Positions 5,802 through 5,900 of a stretch of DNA of 5,900 nucleotides are shown one piece after another. Source of the stretch: Deltaproteobacteria bacterium (GTDB taxonomy: Bacteria; Desulfobacterota; DSM-4660; Desulfatiglandales; B25-G16); assembly GCA_018400255.1 (NCBI GenBank), contig JAGYMO010000252.1:1-5900 (forward strand), in the 5' to 3' direction. Position 1 is the stretch's first letter. Each line of letters opens with the position of its first letter. The notes below the pieces were generated by a model that was not told the DNA's origin, made no database searches, and was given only the letters and a program-made list of their open reading frames with translations. A program made the translations under genes and the position numbers.

Positions 5802-5900
5802 AACTAACCCTGCAAACAAGCCGGAATAAAACCTAATTTCTAATTAACCTGCTATAGAGATTTCTGCTATCGTTCAGCCTCATAACGTCGCCGTTTGGGG
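5802..5900. other. Intergenic sequence after copA, no supported feature
   Basis: These 99 bases are AT-rich at first and end in a small AACG/CGTT dyad (5884-5895). I see no convincing terminator hairpin with a T-tract, no ORF of note and no tRNA. Confidence 0.6.

Noticed and set aside
5870..5900. Small AACG/CGTT dyad near the right edge as a possible integron attC site
   Set aside because: The bases do not match the attC core consensus well, and the window ends before the element could be judged.

Overview
The window is a metal-homeostasis and Fe-S neighbourhood of about 5.9 kb from a Gram-negative-type bacterium. All recognisable genes are on the + strand. The protein styles (an IscU fused to a MIP18-like domain, a CopB-like fragment with an SPMIQ/FLG motif, a CopA with two HMA domains, and a short HMA protein with an ISCNHC motif) suggest an anaerobic or sulfate-reducing deltaproteobacterium (Desulfobacterota). 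That assignment rests on pattern recognition only and is tentative.

Left block (1 to about 2883). It opens with an IscU-type Fe-S scaffold, missing only its first few codons, fused to a MIP18/DUF59-like domain. A tight run follows: a small glycine-rich membrane protein with a SHOCT tail; a 92-aa protein that looks like the TM1-TM2 piece of a CopB-type copper P-type ATPase; and a membrane-anchored c-type cytochrome with one CxxCH motif. These three overlap or abut (4-bp and 19-bp overlaps), so they are probably co-transcribed. Next is a complete CDF zinc/cadmium-type cation exporter, then the first 47 codons of a ZIP-family transporter that stops abruptly.

Boundary (about 2880-2980). Homology to ZIP ends at 2883 and the sequence becomes strikingly AT-rich. 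This looks like a recombination or insertion junction. The AT-rich stretch carries a plausible sigma70 promoter with an inverted repeat centred on its -10 box, followed by a strong ribosome binding site.

Right block (2981-5801). A 67-aa HMA-domain metallochaperone precedes a full-length CopA-type Cu+-exporting ATPase with all P1B-1 motifs. Between them, at 3214-3311, is a 98-bp segment bounded by imperfect inverted repeats (14 of the outer 17 positions match). It resembles a MITE or the remnant ends of an insertion sequence. The last 99 bases hold no gene I can support.

Together the intact genes would export Cu+ (chaperone plus CopA) and Zn/Cd/Co (CDF), and build Fe-S clusters, which are a main target of copper toxicity. 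Two transporter fragments (CopB-like and ZIP) and one mobile-element-like repeat show that the locus has been rearranged. No wholly new system is evident. The most unusual parts are the overlapping SHOCT / mini-CopB / cytochrome cassette and the truncated ZIP at the compositional boundary.
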